DNA of 64,000 nt from Planctomycetaceae bacterium (GCA_013823135.1 PNLP01000036.1:1-64000); one strand, 5' to 3'; positions 9,497-17,244 are shown, counted from the stretch's first letter. Made by a program: numbers and translations. Notes: generated by a model from the letters alone, not told the origin.

Positions 9497-9670
9497 GTCT
9501 ACAGGTGCCTCCGGAGCTTGCCACTTCGGGGGCACCGCCATTTGATCACATCACCTTCGATCACCGCCATAGATGCACATCACCACCCGACGCTCGTAGC
9601 ACGTGGAAGTCGCGGCACGTGGTAGGCAGTGGCGATGCGAAGCACATACTTGATGCTTGTGCGTGCCCGG

Positions 9671-9934
9671 CTATAGGGCGTCTTTACGTGTGCCTAACGG
9701 CCTACACGACCTGGAACGCGAACATCCCATTGCCTCGGCTGTCGGTGCCCGAAGGGTGTTTTCCTCGGCATGGGCGAGAGAATCGTGTATCGGGCGCTTG
9801 TGGTGGGTGATTCTCAGACGGCCGCGCGTGTCGAAGACTTCCAGGATGACGTAACCGCCGATCGCCGGGCAGTCGCCAAGGCGTTCGAGGACTTCATCAG
9901 CCTCTTGTTTCTCGAGCCGACGGACCTGCTTCAA
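9671..9934 (-). CDS. possible small protein (87 aa)
   Basis: A TTG-start frame from 9934 to a TAG at 9671. The first two thirds look coding (EADEVLERLGDCPAIGGYVI, then LEVFDTRGRLRITHHKRP) with strong G/C at third positions. The tail is Ser/Arg-rich and less convincing. The start codon lies in the loop of a strong hairpin (9918-9950), which would make initiation unusual. No family recognised. Confidence 0.3.
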   Translation of the reverse strand: MKQVRRLEKQEADEVLERLGDCPAIGGYVILEVFDTRGRLRITHHKRPIHDSLAHAEENTLRAPTAEAMGCSRSRSCRPLGTRKDAL

Positions 9935-9950
9935 GTGAGCAGGTCCGTCG
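9918..9950. terminator. strong hairpin just after the 250-aa ORF
   Basis: CGACGGACCTGCT (9918-9930) and AGCAGGTCCGTCG (9938-9950) form a perfect 13-bp stem with a 7-base loop. It starts 11 bases past the stop of the minus-strand gene at 9962. No U-run follows, so it may stabilise the 3' end or need Rho rather than act as an intrinsic terminator. Confidence 0.6.
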
Positions 9951-9961
9951 CTACGCTCCTC

Positions 9962-10684
9962 TTACTCAGCCGACGCTCTTCGCAGCATGCGGATGAGAAT
10001 GCAATCCGCCTTCCGGGTAATGTCCCGCTTGATGCCGTATAACTTTACCAACAGGCGATCGAGCCTGCGTTGCTGTCGTTGTGGGTCGAACTCCGTGGCT
10101 TTGATCTCGCTCTCCTTGCGATCATAGGCCACGTTCAGCCGGCAAAAGATCGCGTTGACCTTTGCGATGTGGCCGTCCACTGCGTTCTGGAGGGCCGGGC
10201 CGTCCTTGGCACCCGCGATCGTGCGTTTGATGGCCCTCTTGAACTGTTCCCACGACCACATCTTCCAGCCGTTCCACGGTGACTTTTTCTTTCCTCGCTC
10301 CCTTCGCTCTGCTTCAACTTCCTCGCTTCGGTGTGCGGCTTTCCGGGGAAGGATTGCGTGGGGACCGCCGCGATTTTTTGAAAACTGGTAGCAGGTCTTA
10401 CCCCTACGCTCCTCGATCAAGATGGTGCCGGCGAGGTCCAGTGCCCGGACGGCAATCTCGACATCGGCACCCGTCAGCGGCATACGGAGTTTGACCGCAT
10501 CACAAGCGAGCCCTTTGGCGATCATCTCGCAGTCGAGTGCGTGCCACCTCCTGTGCGGGTACTTCTTGGCCAATTCCGTGAGCGCGGCCTCGACGAGGCG
10601 GACCTTCATCTCGTGGTCGTCGATGAGACGAGTATTGGTCGCCTTCACCCGTTCCGGTCCACGGCCCTCTTTGTTCTCACTCAT
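9962..10684 (-). CDS. mobile-element hypothetical protein (240 aa)
   Basis: The ATG at 10684 is preceded by AAGGAG at good spacing, so it is preferred over the in-frame start at 10714. The N-terminal part (RLVEAALTELAKKYPHRRWH, then LDCEMIAKGLACDAVKL) looks like a helical, possibly winged-helix domain; IAVRALDLAGTILIEERRG fits a recognition helix plus wing. The C-terminal half is rich in Lys and Arg with long helices (QQRRLDRLLVKLYGIKRDI). This suggests a nucleic-acid-binding protein of the element, but no family is recognised. It lies downstream of one copy of the ~140-bp leader repeat and upstream of the DnaB-like helicase on the same strand. Confidence 0.6.
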   Translation of the reverse strand: MSENKEGRGPERVKATNTRLIDDHEMKVRLVEAALTELAKKYPHRRWHALDCEMIAKGLACDAVKLRMPLTGADVEIAVRALDLAGTILIEERRGKTCYQFSKNRGGPHAILPRKAAHRSEEVEAERRERGKKKSPWNGWKMWSWEQFKRAIKRTIAGAKDGPALQNAVDGHIAKVNAIFCRLNVAYDRKESEIKATEFDPQRQQRRLDRLLVKLYGIKRDITRKADCILIRMLRRASAE

Positions 10685-10726
10685 CTTCGGTCTCCTTGTT
10701 GCAGGTAAAACCACATCGTTCGATCA

Positions 10727-10870
10727 GCCGAACCGCCGAACCACCATCACGCACACGGCGATGATGTCGGCGACCTCCACGCCGTACGGCATGGAGGATT
10801 CCCATGCCTTTGGTGCCTCCTCCTTCTTCGCCTTGCTCGGTGCAATCTGCCCGTATCAGACCTTGTGCAC
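10727..10870 (-). repeat. leader repeat copy 1
   Basis: Read on the minus strand, this segment starts GTGCACAAG and contains GCAAGGCGAAGAAGG and later ATCATCGCCGTGTGCGTGAT. It aligns along its length with 13785-13924. It ends about 40 bases before the start codon at 10684. It can encode the tail VADIIAVCVMVVRRFG, so it may descend from a small gene. Confidence 0.6.
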
Positions 10871-10909
10871 CGCCACCTACCTCTCGCCGCAAGGGGGCTC
10901 GTCGATCCG

Positions 10910-13279
10910 TCACAGAACCCGGAGTCGGGACGTCGAGTCGTGTTCGCGACGAGCCATCGAACCCGAGGCCCCGACCGCCTTGTGTGCGACCCTGCTATCG
11001 CGACCCGGAGTTGCGGACGGGGCCTCGCGAACGAAGAGCACCAGCTTCCCGCGTCCGCTGGCCGAAGGGTACGCGCCACCAACTTGGTGGAACCCGCACG
11101 ACAGCAGCGTTTGCTTGATGGGCTCGTTCGTCGCGTGAGCTGTCGCAAACACGCCGTTGCTGGGGCCGGCGGCCAGACACTCATTGGCGAGGAGTTCCGA
11201 CAGCCCGCGGCCGCGGTAGTCGGGGTGCACGTAGAACCAGCCCAACTCGTGGGGGAACCGCTCCGGGGCGAGTTCGAACCCGGCCATTAATGCGATCCGA
11301 GAGCGGTAACTCGGCAAGGGGTTCTTCATCCCGGCGACGGCCACCACGGTGTTGCCGTCGCGGGCACAGGCAAGGACACTTGCCCGTCGCAGGCGCGCGG
11401 ACAACCCGCTCGTCTCGACCACGCCGCCGGCTCGAACCAAGTCCTCGAAGCATTTCATCTCACCTGCGGACCATTGCAGTGGGGGGTTCGATTCGATGTT
11501 CAGCGAACCCGCCCAGGGTTCGTCGACGTACCACCCGGCGGTGGCCCACCGCCCCACGCGGTTTGGAACTACCGCTTCCCACGAGGTCCGTAACTCGGCA
11601 CGGTTCCTGCGTAACAGCGCGGCGAACCCCGGCGTCGTCGCGATCCCTTCCTGCTTCAACAGGGTGACGATGTCCTCGCGGTCGGCCTGGGCGAGGGAAA
11701 TCTTGTTGTTGCGGCCGGGCATCACTAGCCCCGACCACGCCGGTCCGCTCCAGCGGTAGCGGGCGGTGTTGAAGATCTGCATCCACAAACTCACCCACAG
11801 CGCGATCTTGTTAAACTCGTGCGTGCCGTGGTGCATCCGCACTTCCAGCAGCGGCACGGGGTCCTTCGACTTGATCAGGTTGACCGAGTGGTAGCGGTTC
11901 TCGTAGTCGCGGACGAAGCGATTCAGGTCGATTGCGGCAGGGTCGCCGAGTTTGCGAAGGGGGCGGCAGTATTGGTTGCCTTGTCGACGCGAGTAAGATT
12001 GCGTTGTCGGGTTGAACTCGTAGAGTCGGGATGGAGCGACCAAAGTGAACAGGCCTGGTTCAAGCCGCTGGACCAAGCGGACGAAACTCTTGAGCCGCTC
12101 TTCGGTGTTCAACTGAGTGGCCAGCGTCACGTGCAGCCCGGTTCGGTGGTTCACCACGAGCGTTCCGTTGCTGCTCTCGACGAGTTCTGAAATCGCCTTG
12201 CACGCTCGCTGCAACTCGTCGAACCCCGGCGCGTCGACGAGGATAGGGCTGACGACCTCCCACCCGGCCGAACTGTCGTGTACCACACGCCAGTGGGTCA
12301 CCGGCCCGCCCTTGTTTTTGAGTGGATGTGAGTGCACCGGGCCGCTGACGTGCTCCTTGAGCTTCGCAATGATCCCGAGCGCGGTGGACTCCCAGGCAGG
12401 GTCGCACCACGGTACGCCGGTCTTGGTGGTGAGTTCGATCTCGACGCCGAACGTCTGCCCAAGGGCGAACGGGAGCGTGCCGTAACTGGAGATGGTGTAG
12501 TTCTCGAAGCGCGGCTGATCTTTCGGCTCGGAATGCTCAACAGGAGGCCGGTAAGTTCTTGATCTGAGTGCCGGTATTCCCGCGGCCGGCACAACGTCCG
12601 CTGCCCGGACGAGTAGGTTCTCGTACCGTGTCAAGTCGTCCTGAATGTCCACCACGATGAAGCTGTCCTTGCCCGGTGCCTTCCGGGCTCCCCGTCCGAT
12701 CATCTGGGTCAGCAGTACCCGGCTTAGACAGGGCCGGGCCAGGACGACCGCGTCGATCGGTGGGAAATCGAACCCCTCGGCCAACATTGCGACGTTGACC
12801 AGGACATCGACCTTGTGCTTGCGGAACGCCTCGAGCGCCTGTTCTTGATCGGCCTGCGGCAGTTTGGAATGAAGGACTTGCGCCGGGATGCCGAGCTTGC
12901 CGAAGCGCTCCGTCAGCTCTTTCGCGTGGGTGATCGAAATCGCGAACACCAGGATGTGGCTTGCGCGGCCCTCGGCTCGCAGAGAGACGACGTAGTCGGT
13001 GATGCAGGCGTTACGGCTCGCCGCCCGTGCGAGAACGTCGAGCGATGCGTCCGAGAGGTCGGCGTGCTGGATGTCAGGGGTCCAGCGAACCCCGGTTGAC
13101 GCCGACTCCACCACCGGGGTCGCCAGCACCGTGCCGATCAGTTCGGCGAAGGACTTTTCGTAGACCACCTCCGCGCAGTCGCTCAGCGGAGGAGTGGCCG
13201 TCAAACCCATGACCGCTGCCCGGCCGAGATACTGACCACGGAGGGCTTCCCCGAAGGCTGTGGTAAAGCCCCAGTGCAC
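10910..13279 (-). CDS. SF2 helicase C-lobe + amidoligase + GNAT acetyltransferase fusion (789 aa; 3' part of interrupted gene)
   Basis: Downstream part of a gene whose frame is continuous from the ATG at 13720 except for one TAG at 13346-13348. Codons between that TAG and 13279 encode RLAVVWDEVHWG, including the helicase DExH box. In this ORF, residues 25-31 (GLTATPP) are helicase motif III and QMIGRGARKAPGK (about 192-204) is motif VI. Residues 275-505 match the amidoligase_2 family (ATP-dependent amide-bond ligases of glutamine-synthetase fold): GVEIEL, HWRVVHDSS, WEVVSPIL, GLHVT, NQYCRPL, NRYHSVNL and LLEVRMHHGTHE, in family order. Residues 615-755 are a GNAT domain with the acetyl-CoA loop HPDYRGRGLSELL. 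Family knowledge suggests amide ligation and acylation of an unknown target. The tri-fusion with a helicase is unusual. Leader repeats lie on both sides. Confidence 0.8.
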   Translation of the reverse strand: MHWGFTTAFGEALRGQYLGRAAVMGLTATPPLSDCAEVVYEKSFAELIGTVLATPVVESASTGVRWTPDIQHADLSDASLDVLARAASRNACITDYVVSLRAEGRASHILVFAISITHAKELTERFGKLGIPAQVLHSKLPQADQEQALEAFRKHKVDVLVNVAMLAEGFDFPPIDAVVLARPCLSRVLLTQMIGRGARKAPGKDSFIVVDIQDDLTRYENLLVRAADVVPAAGIPALRSRTYRPPVEHSEPKDQPRFENYTISSYGTLPFALGQTFGVEIELTTKTGVPWCDPAWESTALGIIAKLKEHVSGPVHSHPLKNKGGPVTHWRVVHDSSAGWEVVSPILVDAPGFDELQRACKAISELVESSNGTLVVNHRTGLHVTLATQLNTEERLKSFVRLVQRLEPGLFTLVAPSRLYEFNPTTQSYSRRQGNQYCRPLRKLGDPAAIDLNRFVRDYENRYHSVNLIKSKDPVPLLEVRMHHGTHEFNKIALWVSLWMQIFNTARYRWSGPAWSGLVMPGRNNKISLAQADREDIVTLLKQEGIATTPGFAALLRRNRAELRTSWEAVVPNRVGRWATAGWYVDEPWAGSLNIESNPPLQWSAGEMKCFEDLVRAGGVVETSGLSARLRRASVLACARDGNTVVAVAGMKNPLPSYRSRIALMAGFELAPERFPHELGWFYVHPDYRGRGLSELLANECLAAGPSNGVFATAHATNEPIKQTLLSCGFHQVGGAYPSASGRGKLVLFVREAPSATPGRDSRVAHKAVGASGSMARREHDSTSRLRVL

Positions 13280-13345
13280 CTCGTCCCATACTACGGCGAG
13301 CCGGGCACGACTGAGGTACGTGATCGCCCGCGTGCCCCGGCACTG

Positions 13346-13720
13346 CTACCAACTCTGGATGGTCGTGAAGTAGATCTGACCGCCGGGGCCATCGGGAAGA
13401 TGACCCAACTCGAACCGTTCCGACGCTCCGCCGATCCGACGCAGGAAGTGCTGCGATTCGGGAAAGTGCTTCTTGAACTCATCAACCGCCATGCGCAACA
13501 GACGCCAGCTCTTGCACGTCCAGAGGACCTTGTAGCCCGCCCGGATGAGGCACATGGCCACCGCTACACCGACGATGGTCTTTCCGCTCCCGGTTGGAAG
13601 GGAGACGACTTTTACAGTCGTGAGATCACAGTACACCGCGAGAATCGCTCGCACGGCCTGTTCCTGATAATCACGCAATTGCAGTCGAGATAGAACTGTC
13701 TTGATAACGAGTTCGCTCAT
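13346..13720 (-). CDS. SF2 helicase N-lobe fragment (124 aa; 5' part of interrupted gene)
   Basis: ATG at 13720. It contains the helicase Q-like motif region (LRDYQEQAVRAIL), Walker A/motif I SLPTGSGKTIVG and motif Ia (VLWTCKSWRLLRMAVDEF). It stops with TAG at 13346, right after YFTTIQSW. The same frame then continues into the DExH box and the rest of the helicase-amidoligase-GNAT protein, with no insertion or frameshift. On its own this fragment could bind ATP but lacks motif II. Either the gene is recently inactivated, the base is a sequence error, or the amber codon is read through. The full-length product would be about 936 residues. Confidence 0.78.
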   Translation of the reverse strand: MSELVIKTVLSRLQLRDYQEQAVRAILAVYCDLTTVKVVSLPTGSGKTIVGVAVAMCLIRAGYKVLWTCKSWRLLRMAVDEFKKHFPESQHFLRRIGGASERFELGHLPDGPGGQIYFTTIQSW

Positions 13721-13784
13721 GTCAAACTCCCAGGGCTTGGTTGCGGGTGGGCAGTGACTTCCAACCGCTTCGTGTCTTACCGTT

Positions 13785-13924
13785 CCACTTCCACCGAACC
13801 GCCATCACGCACACGGCGATGATGCCAGCGACTACCACACAGCCGGATGGATGTCTCACGCGACTTGAGTGCGGCTCTTTTCCGCCTTGCCCACCGCGAT
13901 CTGCTCGGAGTGGGGCTTGTGCAC
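13785..13924 (-). repeat. leader repeat copy 2
   Basis: This minus-strand segment begins GTGCACAAGCCC, includes GGCAAGGCGGAAAAG and ends with GCATCATCGCCGTGTGCGTG. It is clearly related to copy 1 (10727-10870). It lies 65 bases upstream of the helicase start (13720), between it and the CI-like repressor gene. The potential small reading frame present in copy 1 is broken here by a TGA. Confidence 0.6.
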
Positions 13925-13957
13925 CGTTGACAGTACTCACTCTCCAACGTCCGCATT

Positions 13958-14788
13958 TCAAAATCGGATCATCATCAATTGCACCGCAAGCACCTGCGAC
14001 ATCGCGAATGCCGGCATCGTGAACCACGGGTCCGTCTCCATCTCGGTCGCACGACGTTCGAGTTGTTCCTGGATTCTCACCCTGCGACGGATCGGCGACT
14101 TGCTCGGATTGTCCTGCTTCGGTGATGGCGGCTTGTCGAGTGCGGCGAAGTTGGTGTGGTGATCGTCAAGCAACCTCAGCCAAGTTCGGCCATTGGTAAA
14201 CATCATCCGCCTCTTCTCGTCTGAGGTGACTGCCCCGTATACGGGTTCGGTTTGCCCGATGCAGGTCCCGTCGAGGACGCACCACTTCCGGTTCAAGCCA
14301 CCGGGGATCTCGACTACCGCACGCGAAGCCTCCAGGAGCACGAGGTCGCCAGCCAGCAACCGCCACGGCTCCACCGTAGTCGCGGGATGCCCTGCGTGCA
14401 GTCGCCAGAAGTAGCAGGAGGGCCGCATGAAGGCCGTGGCGACCGCGAACCGCTCACCGGCCATCATTGCAGCGTACTCGGTCGGCGGGCCAGGCAGGAG
14501 CACGCCACTAACTGGCAACGTGCCACTGGTGTCCGGGACGAAAGCCTCGCCCTCACCGGTCTCGGCCCACCTGGGGTTGATCCCCTCGATGCTGCCGAGG
14601 CGGGCTATCAGGTTTCGCGTCGGCGGTTGCACGGCTCGAAGGACGAGGCTGACGAGAGTGTGGCTCACGCCGAGGGCATCGGCGAAGCGGTTCTGGTTAC
14701 CGTGGTATCTGCGGTCGCAGATCAGCCTGATTCGTTCCCTCGCGGCCTCTTGCCAGGCCGCGAGGTGTGGGTTTTTGCTCTTCGCCAT
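13958..14788 (-). CDS. CI-like phage-type transcriptional repressor (276 aa)
   Basis: ATG at 14788. The N-terminal helix-turn-helix spans about residues 15-75: RIRLICDRRYHGNQNRFADA, then LGVSHTLVSLVLR, then the phage-repressor-like INPRWAETGEG. The middle, from about residue 95 (SGVLLPGPPTEYAAMMAGER) through ATTVEPWRLLAGDLVLLEAS, has the layout of an S24/LexA-like C-terminal domain, but I cannot point to a convincing Ser-Lys dyad. The C-terminus is basic and ends in a hydrophobic helix (MSQVLAVQLMMIRF). It faces the excisionase-like gene at 14910 across a 121-bp divergent control region, the arrangement expected of a lysogeny switch. Confidence 0.72.
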   Translation of the reverse strand: MAKSKNPHLAAWQEAARERIRLICDRRYHGNQNRFADALGVSHTLVSLVLRAVQPPTRNLIARLGSIEGINPRWAETGEGEAFVPDTSGTLPVSGVLLPGPPTEYAAMMAGERFAVATAFMRPSCYFWRLHAGHPATTVEPWRLLAGDLVLLEASRAVVEIPGGLNRKWCVLDGTCIGQTEPVYGAVTSDEKRRMMFTNGRTWLRLLDDHHTNFAALDKPPSPKQDNPSKSPIRRRVRIQEQLERRATEMETDPWFTMPAFAMSQVLAVQLMMIRF

Positions 14789-14802
14789 GTCGGCACTTCC
14801 AT

Positions 14803-14832
14803 TTGAGATATGGACTCCCTGGACTCTATGTT
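14803..14832 (+). promoter_or_regulatory. putative promoter and operator for the excisionase gene
   Basis: TTGAGA (14803-14808) and TATGTT (14827-14832) are spaced by 18 bases and point toward the gene at 14910. Two TGGACTC heptamers (14811-14817 and 14820-14826) lie between them, 9 bases apart, placed where a repressor would block RNA polymerase. Further ATGAAA-GAT repeats follow at 14839-14870. The CI-like protein is the obvious candidate regulator. This is inference from position. Confidence 0.45.
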
Positions 14833-14909
14833 ATAAAAATGAAATAGATCGGAAAATGAAACGATACCGGTTTTCTACCGTGTGCGACAGAAAAGCCTCG
14901 GAGAGGGCA

Positions 14910-15140
14910 ATGACAAAACTAACGATCAAGCAAGCGGCTGACCGGACGGGCCTATCGGCTAGCCTGCTCTACCAGATCTGCGCGGAGCGGCGGTTGCCAC
15001 ACTTTCGGCTGGGGCGGGAGGGAAAGCGGGGGAAGATCCTGATCGAGGAGACCGACCTCGATGCTTTCATCGCGGCATCCAGGGTCGAGGCGGGGCAGGT
15101 AGGAACCCCAGCCCCGCTGAAGCTCATCACCCGGAAGTAG
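14910..15140 (+). CDS. excisionase-family HTH DNA-binding protein (76 aa)
   Basis: The ATG at 14910 follows a GGAGAGGG site. The protein has the excisionase/MerR-like layout LTIKQAADRTGLSASLLYQI, CAERRLPHFRLG, KRGKILIEETDLDAFI, i.e. a helix-turn-helix plus wing (HTH_17 type). The tail to residue 76 is short and basic. It probably acts as a recombination directionality factor for the integrase at 15990, or as a Cro-like regulator, since it is divergent from the CI-like gene. Confidence 0.78.
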   Translation: MTKLTIKQAADRTGLSASLLYQICAERRLPHFRLGREGKRGKILIEETDLDAFIAASRVEAGQVGTPAPLKLITRK

Positions 15141-15447
15141 CCTTCTGGGCGACGCCGATGTCGTTGACGAGTGCCTGCGTGGCGAAGGTTATAGCAGACG
15201 AAGTGCTTCAGGTGGTGCTTCCCGAATGAGGGCATCGAGAAGATCAAGACCGGCGACGAGTTGAAGCACATTGGCGCGAGTATTTGCTCACTGGTATGGA
15301 AGCTGCGGAAGAAGGCGATGTGCAACTGATGAGGGTGAACCGAGCCGTGTTCATCGTTACCGATAACACGACTTCACGAGCGACCTGGCGACCACAACTT
15401 CATCTGTCCACAAGATTGGCATTACCAAGATTCGGCTGAGGTGCTTT
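15141..15447. other. gap between the two HTH genes, no gene recognised
   Basis: About 300 bases. A short frame reads EGIEKIKTGDELKHIGASIC and then LVWKLRKKAMCN. It is not matched to any family and could be debris of a third HTH gene. Confidence 0.3.
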
Positions 15448-15987
15448 ATGGTGCGATATCGACTTCATCCTGTTTCAACTGCTGGTTTGGGTTCAATGCG
15501 TAGTTCGGCTTGGATCGTCGGCGGTGATACGAAGATTCCCTTCTCGGCTCTTCTCGGGATTCAGAGGATCGAAAAGATCGAGAGTGGGCAAAGCACAGCA
15601 GAAAGCCCATCGTACAAGCCGAGCCGCTCACAGAAAGCTCCACGCCCGGCGATTGTGGATGTCGAGCCTGAGCCGAGCCCAGAGCGTGACGCCTACGCTG
15701 GCGGAAGGAATAATCTGAAACGCTACTTGAGCGTGAAGCAGGTCGTGCAGCGACTCAACAACGCGGTCTCGATCAAGCTGATCTACAAACTCATAGCGAC
15801 GGGCAAGCTCCGTGCGAACAAAGTGACGGGCAAGGTATTGATCGACGAGGAAAGTCTCGTTGAACTCATCGAAGGGGCGTCACACTCGTCGCAAGTGAAG
15901 GAGCAAACACAACCCCTGAAGAGGCCAAAGGGAAGACCACGTACCAAGGCAAATCGTTCTGGTAAAATGCGTATCGAGCTTTGGTGA
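15448..15987 (+). CDS. excisionase-like HTH protein with N-terminal extension (179 aa)
   Basis: ATG at 15448. The first ~85 residues are low-complexity and basic (ESPSYKPSRSQKAPRPAIVD). The functional core is at about residues 90-145: RYLSVKQVVQRLNNAVSIKL, then IYKLIATGKLRANKV, then GKVLIDEESLVELI, an HTH_17/excisionase domain. The C-terminus is again Lys/Arg-rich. It ends 2 bases from the stop of the convergent integrase, so the two transcripts overlap or meet tail to tail. Likely a second directionality factor or a regulator. The start could lie further downstream, because the N-terminal part is poorly supported. Confidence 0.68.
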   Translation: MVRYRLHPVSTAGLGSMRSSAWIVGGDTKIPFSALLGIQRIEKIESGQSTAESPSYKPSRSQKAPRPAIVDVEPEPSPERDAYAGGRNNLKRYLSVKQVVQRLNNAVSIKLIYKLIATGKLRANKVTGKVLIDEESLVELIEGASHSSQVKEQTQPLKRPKGRPRTKANRSGKMRIELW

Positions 15988-15989
15988 TG

Positions 15990-17114
15990 TTATCCAGCGA
16001 CGAGTGGTGTTCGTTTCTGCGCGGCGAACGCCAGATACCGCTCGTGCAGTTTGTCGATGTTCGGGTGGCCGTACCGCTTCTCCACCATTTTCACTGACGT
16101 ACCGCAGAGTTGGGCTACGATGTAAATGTCGCCGCCGTCTTCGACCCACCGAGTCAAGAAAGAGTGACGGAAGAAGTACGGCTTCAGGCTCGTCGGGTTG
16201 ATTCCATGTTCTCGGCAGTATTCGACCACCTTTGGCCGCTCGATCAACCACTTCCATTTGTTCGCGACGCTGGTCTGGCTCCACTGCGCTCCTCTCGGGG
16301 TACGGAACAGTGGTCCGGTTGGGTGCTTCTTCACCAACGCCTCGACGTAAGCCTGCAACTCTGGTGTCAGGAAGATCACACGATCGCGTTGTGTCTTCTT
16401 TGCGTTCTTGTGGACGTATCCCCGTGTCGTGTTCCAACGGAACGACAGGCGACCCTTCGCGTAGTTGTGGGCTTCGGTGAACCGAATCTCACCGGGGCGT
16501 GCTCCCGTCAACCGGAGGATCTTCAGGAAGTCGCCCCACTCCCGAGACTGCATCTTGTTGTCGTAGGCTTCGGCAATCAGCAGGTCCATCAACTCTTCGG
16601 ACATGCTGGCTTCGCGACCTCGGAGAACAGGTTGTGGAAGATCGACGCGACGAGCCAACGGGTCGGTCTGGATGAACCCCTTTTTCCTCGCCCATGAGAC
16701 GGCGGCTAGAATGAGTGTGCCCGCGTGAGCCTTGCTGGTATCATTCCAGCGGTCCTGTCCGGCCAACCACTCTTCCACCATGTGAGGTTGGAGTTGCGAC
16801 ACTCGGTAGTGGCCCAACTTCTCGCCGAAGCCACGGGCCATGATCTCGAATATGCCCGGCACTGCGCTCTTCCGTGTTGCGTGCAAGTGAGTTCGGTATT
16901 GGTTGAGCAAAGCGGAAACGAGGTAGTCGTCGGTCCCCTTGTTGGCGTCCAGTGCCAGCAGTTTGCGGAACTGATCGAGGGCAGCGAGGTAGGTTGGGCC
17001 TTGGGGAGCATCGTCGGGGCCTCTGGCGAGCGTCTCCTGCTTGCCCGCGATCCAACAGCAATAAGCTCTGCGGCCTTCCCAGTATCGGACAGACGGTTTC
17101 TTGCCCCGTGCCAT
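15990..17114 (-). CDS. tyrosine-type site-specific integrase (374 aa)
   Basis: ATG at 17114. The N-terminal 60 residues hold an arm-type DNA-binding region (VRYWEGRRAYCCWIAGKQET). A SAM-like core-binding domain follows at about 65-170 (QLQPHMVEEWLAGQ). The catalytic domain has the first Arg in TGARPGEI, a Lys-containing beta hairpin (KNAKKTQRDRVIFLT), the second box HSFLTRW and the nucleophile Tyr in VEKRYGHPN. Length and motifs are those of phage/ICE integrases common in planctomycetes. It would insert and excise the element with help from the excisionase-like proteins. The attachment site is expected in or near 17115-17244, but I could not find a repeat. Confidence 0.9.
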   Translation of the reverse strand: MARGKKPSVRYWEGRRAYCCWIAGKQETLARGPDDAPQGPTYLAALDQFRKLLALDANKGTDDYLVSALLNQYRTHLHATRKSAVPGIFEIMARGFGEKLGHYRVSQLQPHMVEEWLAGQDRWNDTSKAHAGTLILAAVSWARKKGFIQTDPLARRVDLPQPVLRGREASMSEELMDLLIAEAYDNKMQSREWGDFLKILRLTGARPGEIRFTEAHNYAKGRLSFRWNTTRGYVHKNAKKTQRDRVIFLTPELQAYVEALVKKHPTGPLFRTPRGAQWSQTSVANKWKWLIERPKVVEYCREHGINPTSLKPYFFRHSFLTRWVEDGGDIYIVAQLCGTSVKMVEKRYGHPNIDKLHERYLAFAAQKRTPLVAG

Positions 17115-17244
17115 CGTAGTATCCTGTGGGGTGTATTCTCGCAGGCGATTTCAGTGCTTCAGGATAGACCAATCACGGTAATCGTGCAATAAACCGTGCA
17201 GATCAAAGTCATAAGTGCTTTAAATATAAGAGGTTGAAGAGAAA

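Larger units (their letters stand above)
5441..17200. mobile_element. putative integrated mobile element (integrase, excisionases, CI-like repressor, DnaB-like helicase)
   Basis: The right edge is marked by a tyrosine integrase (15990-17114). Inside it are two excisionase-like HTH genes, a divergent phage-type repressor, a DnaB-like helicase with an adjacent inverted repeat, an interrupted helicase-amidoligase-GNAT gene, and several orphan small genes. Most genes are on the minus strand. Beyond 17245 the content becomes ordinary chromosomal genes. The left boundary is a guess: the orphan gene ending at 5441 is the first intact gene in the block, and decayed material extends to position 1. I found no convincing att direct repeats and no tRNA at either side. 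It has no recognisable virion or conjugation genes in this window, so it may be a satellite, an integrated plasmid or a prophage remnant. Confidence 0.5.

Noticed and set aside
10677..10913. Minus-strand ORF between the fusion gene and the 250-aa ORF
   Set aside because: It is an out-of-frame reading of the leader repeat; only the short VADIIAVCVMVVRRFG frame looks ancestral.
13346..13348. TAG read as pyrrolysine
   Set aside because: No pyl genes in view and no PYLIS-like context; simple nonsense, error or read-through preferred.
17115..17244. Attachment site of the integrase
   Set aside because: Expected here, but no matching direct repeat or tRNA end was found within the window.
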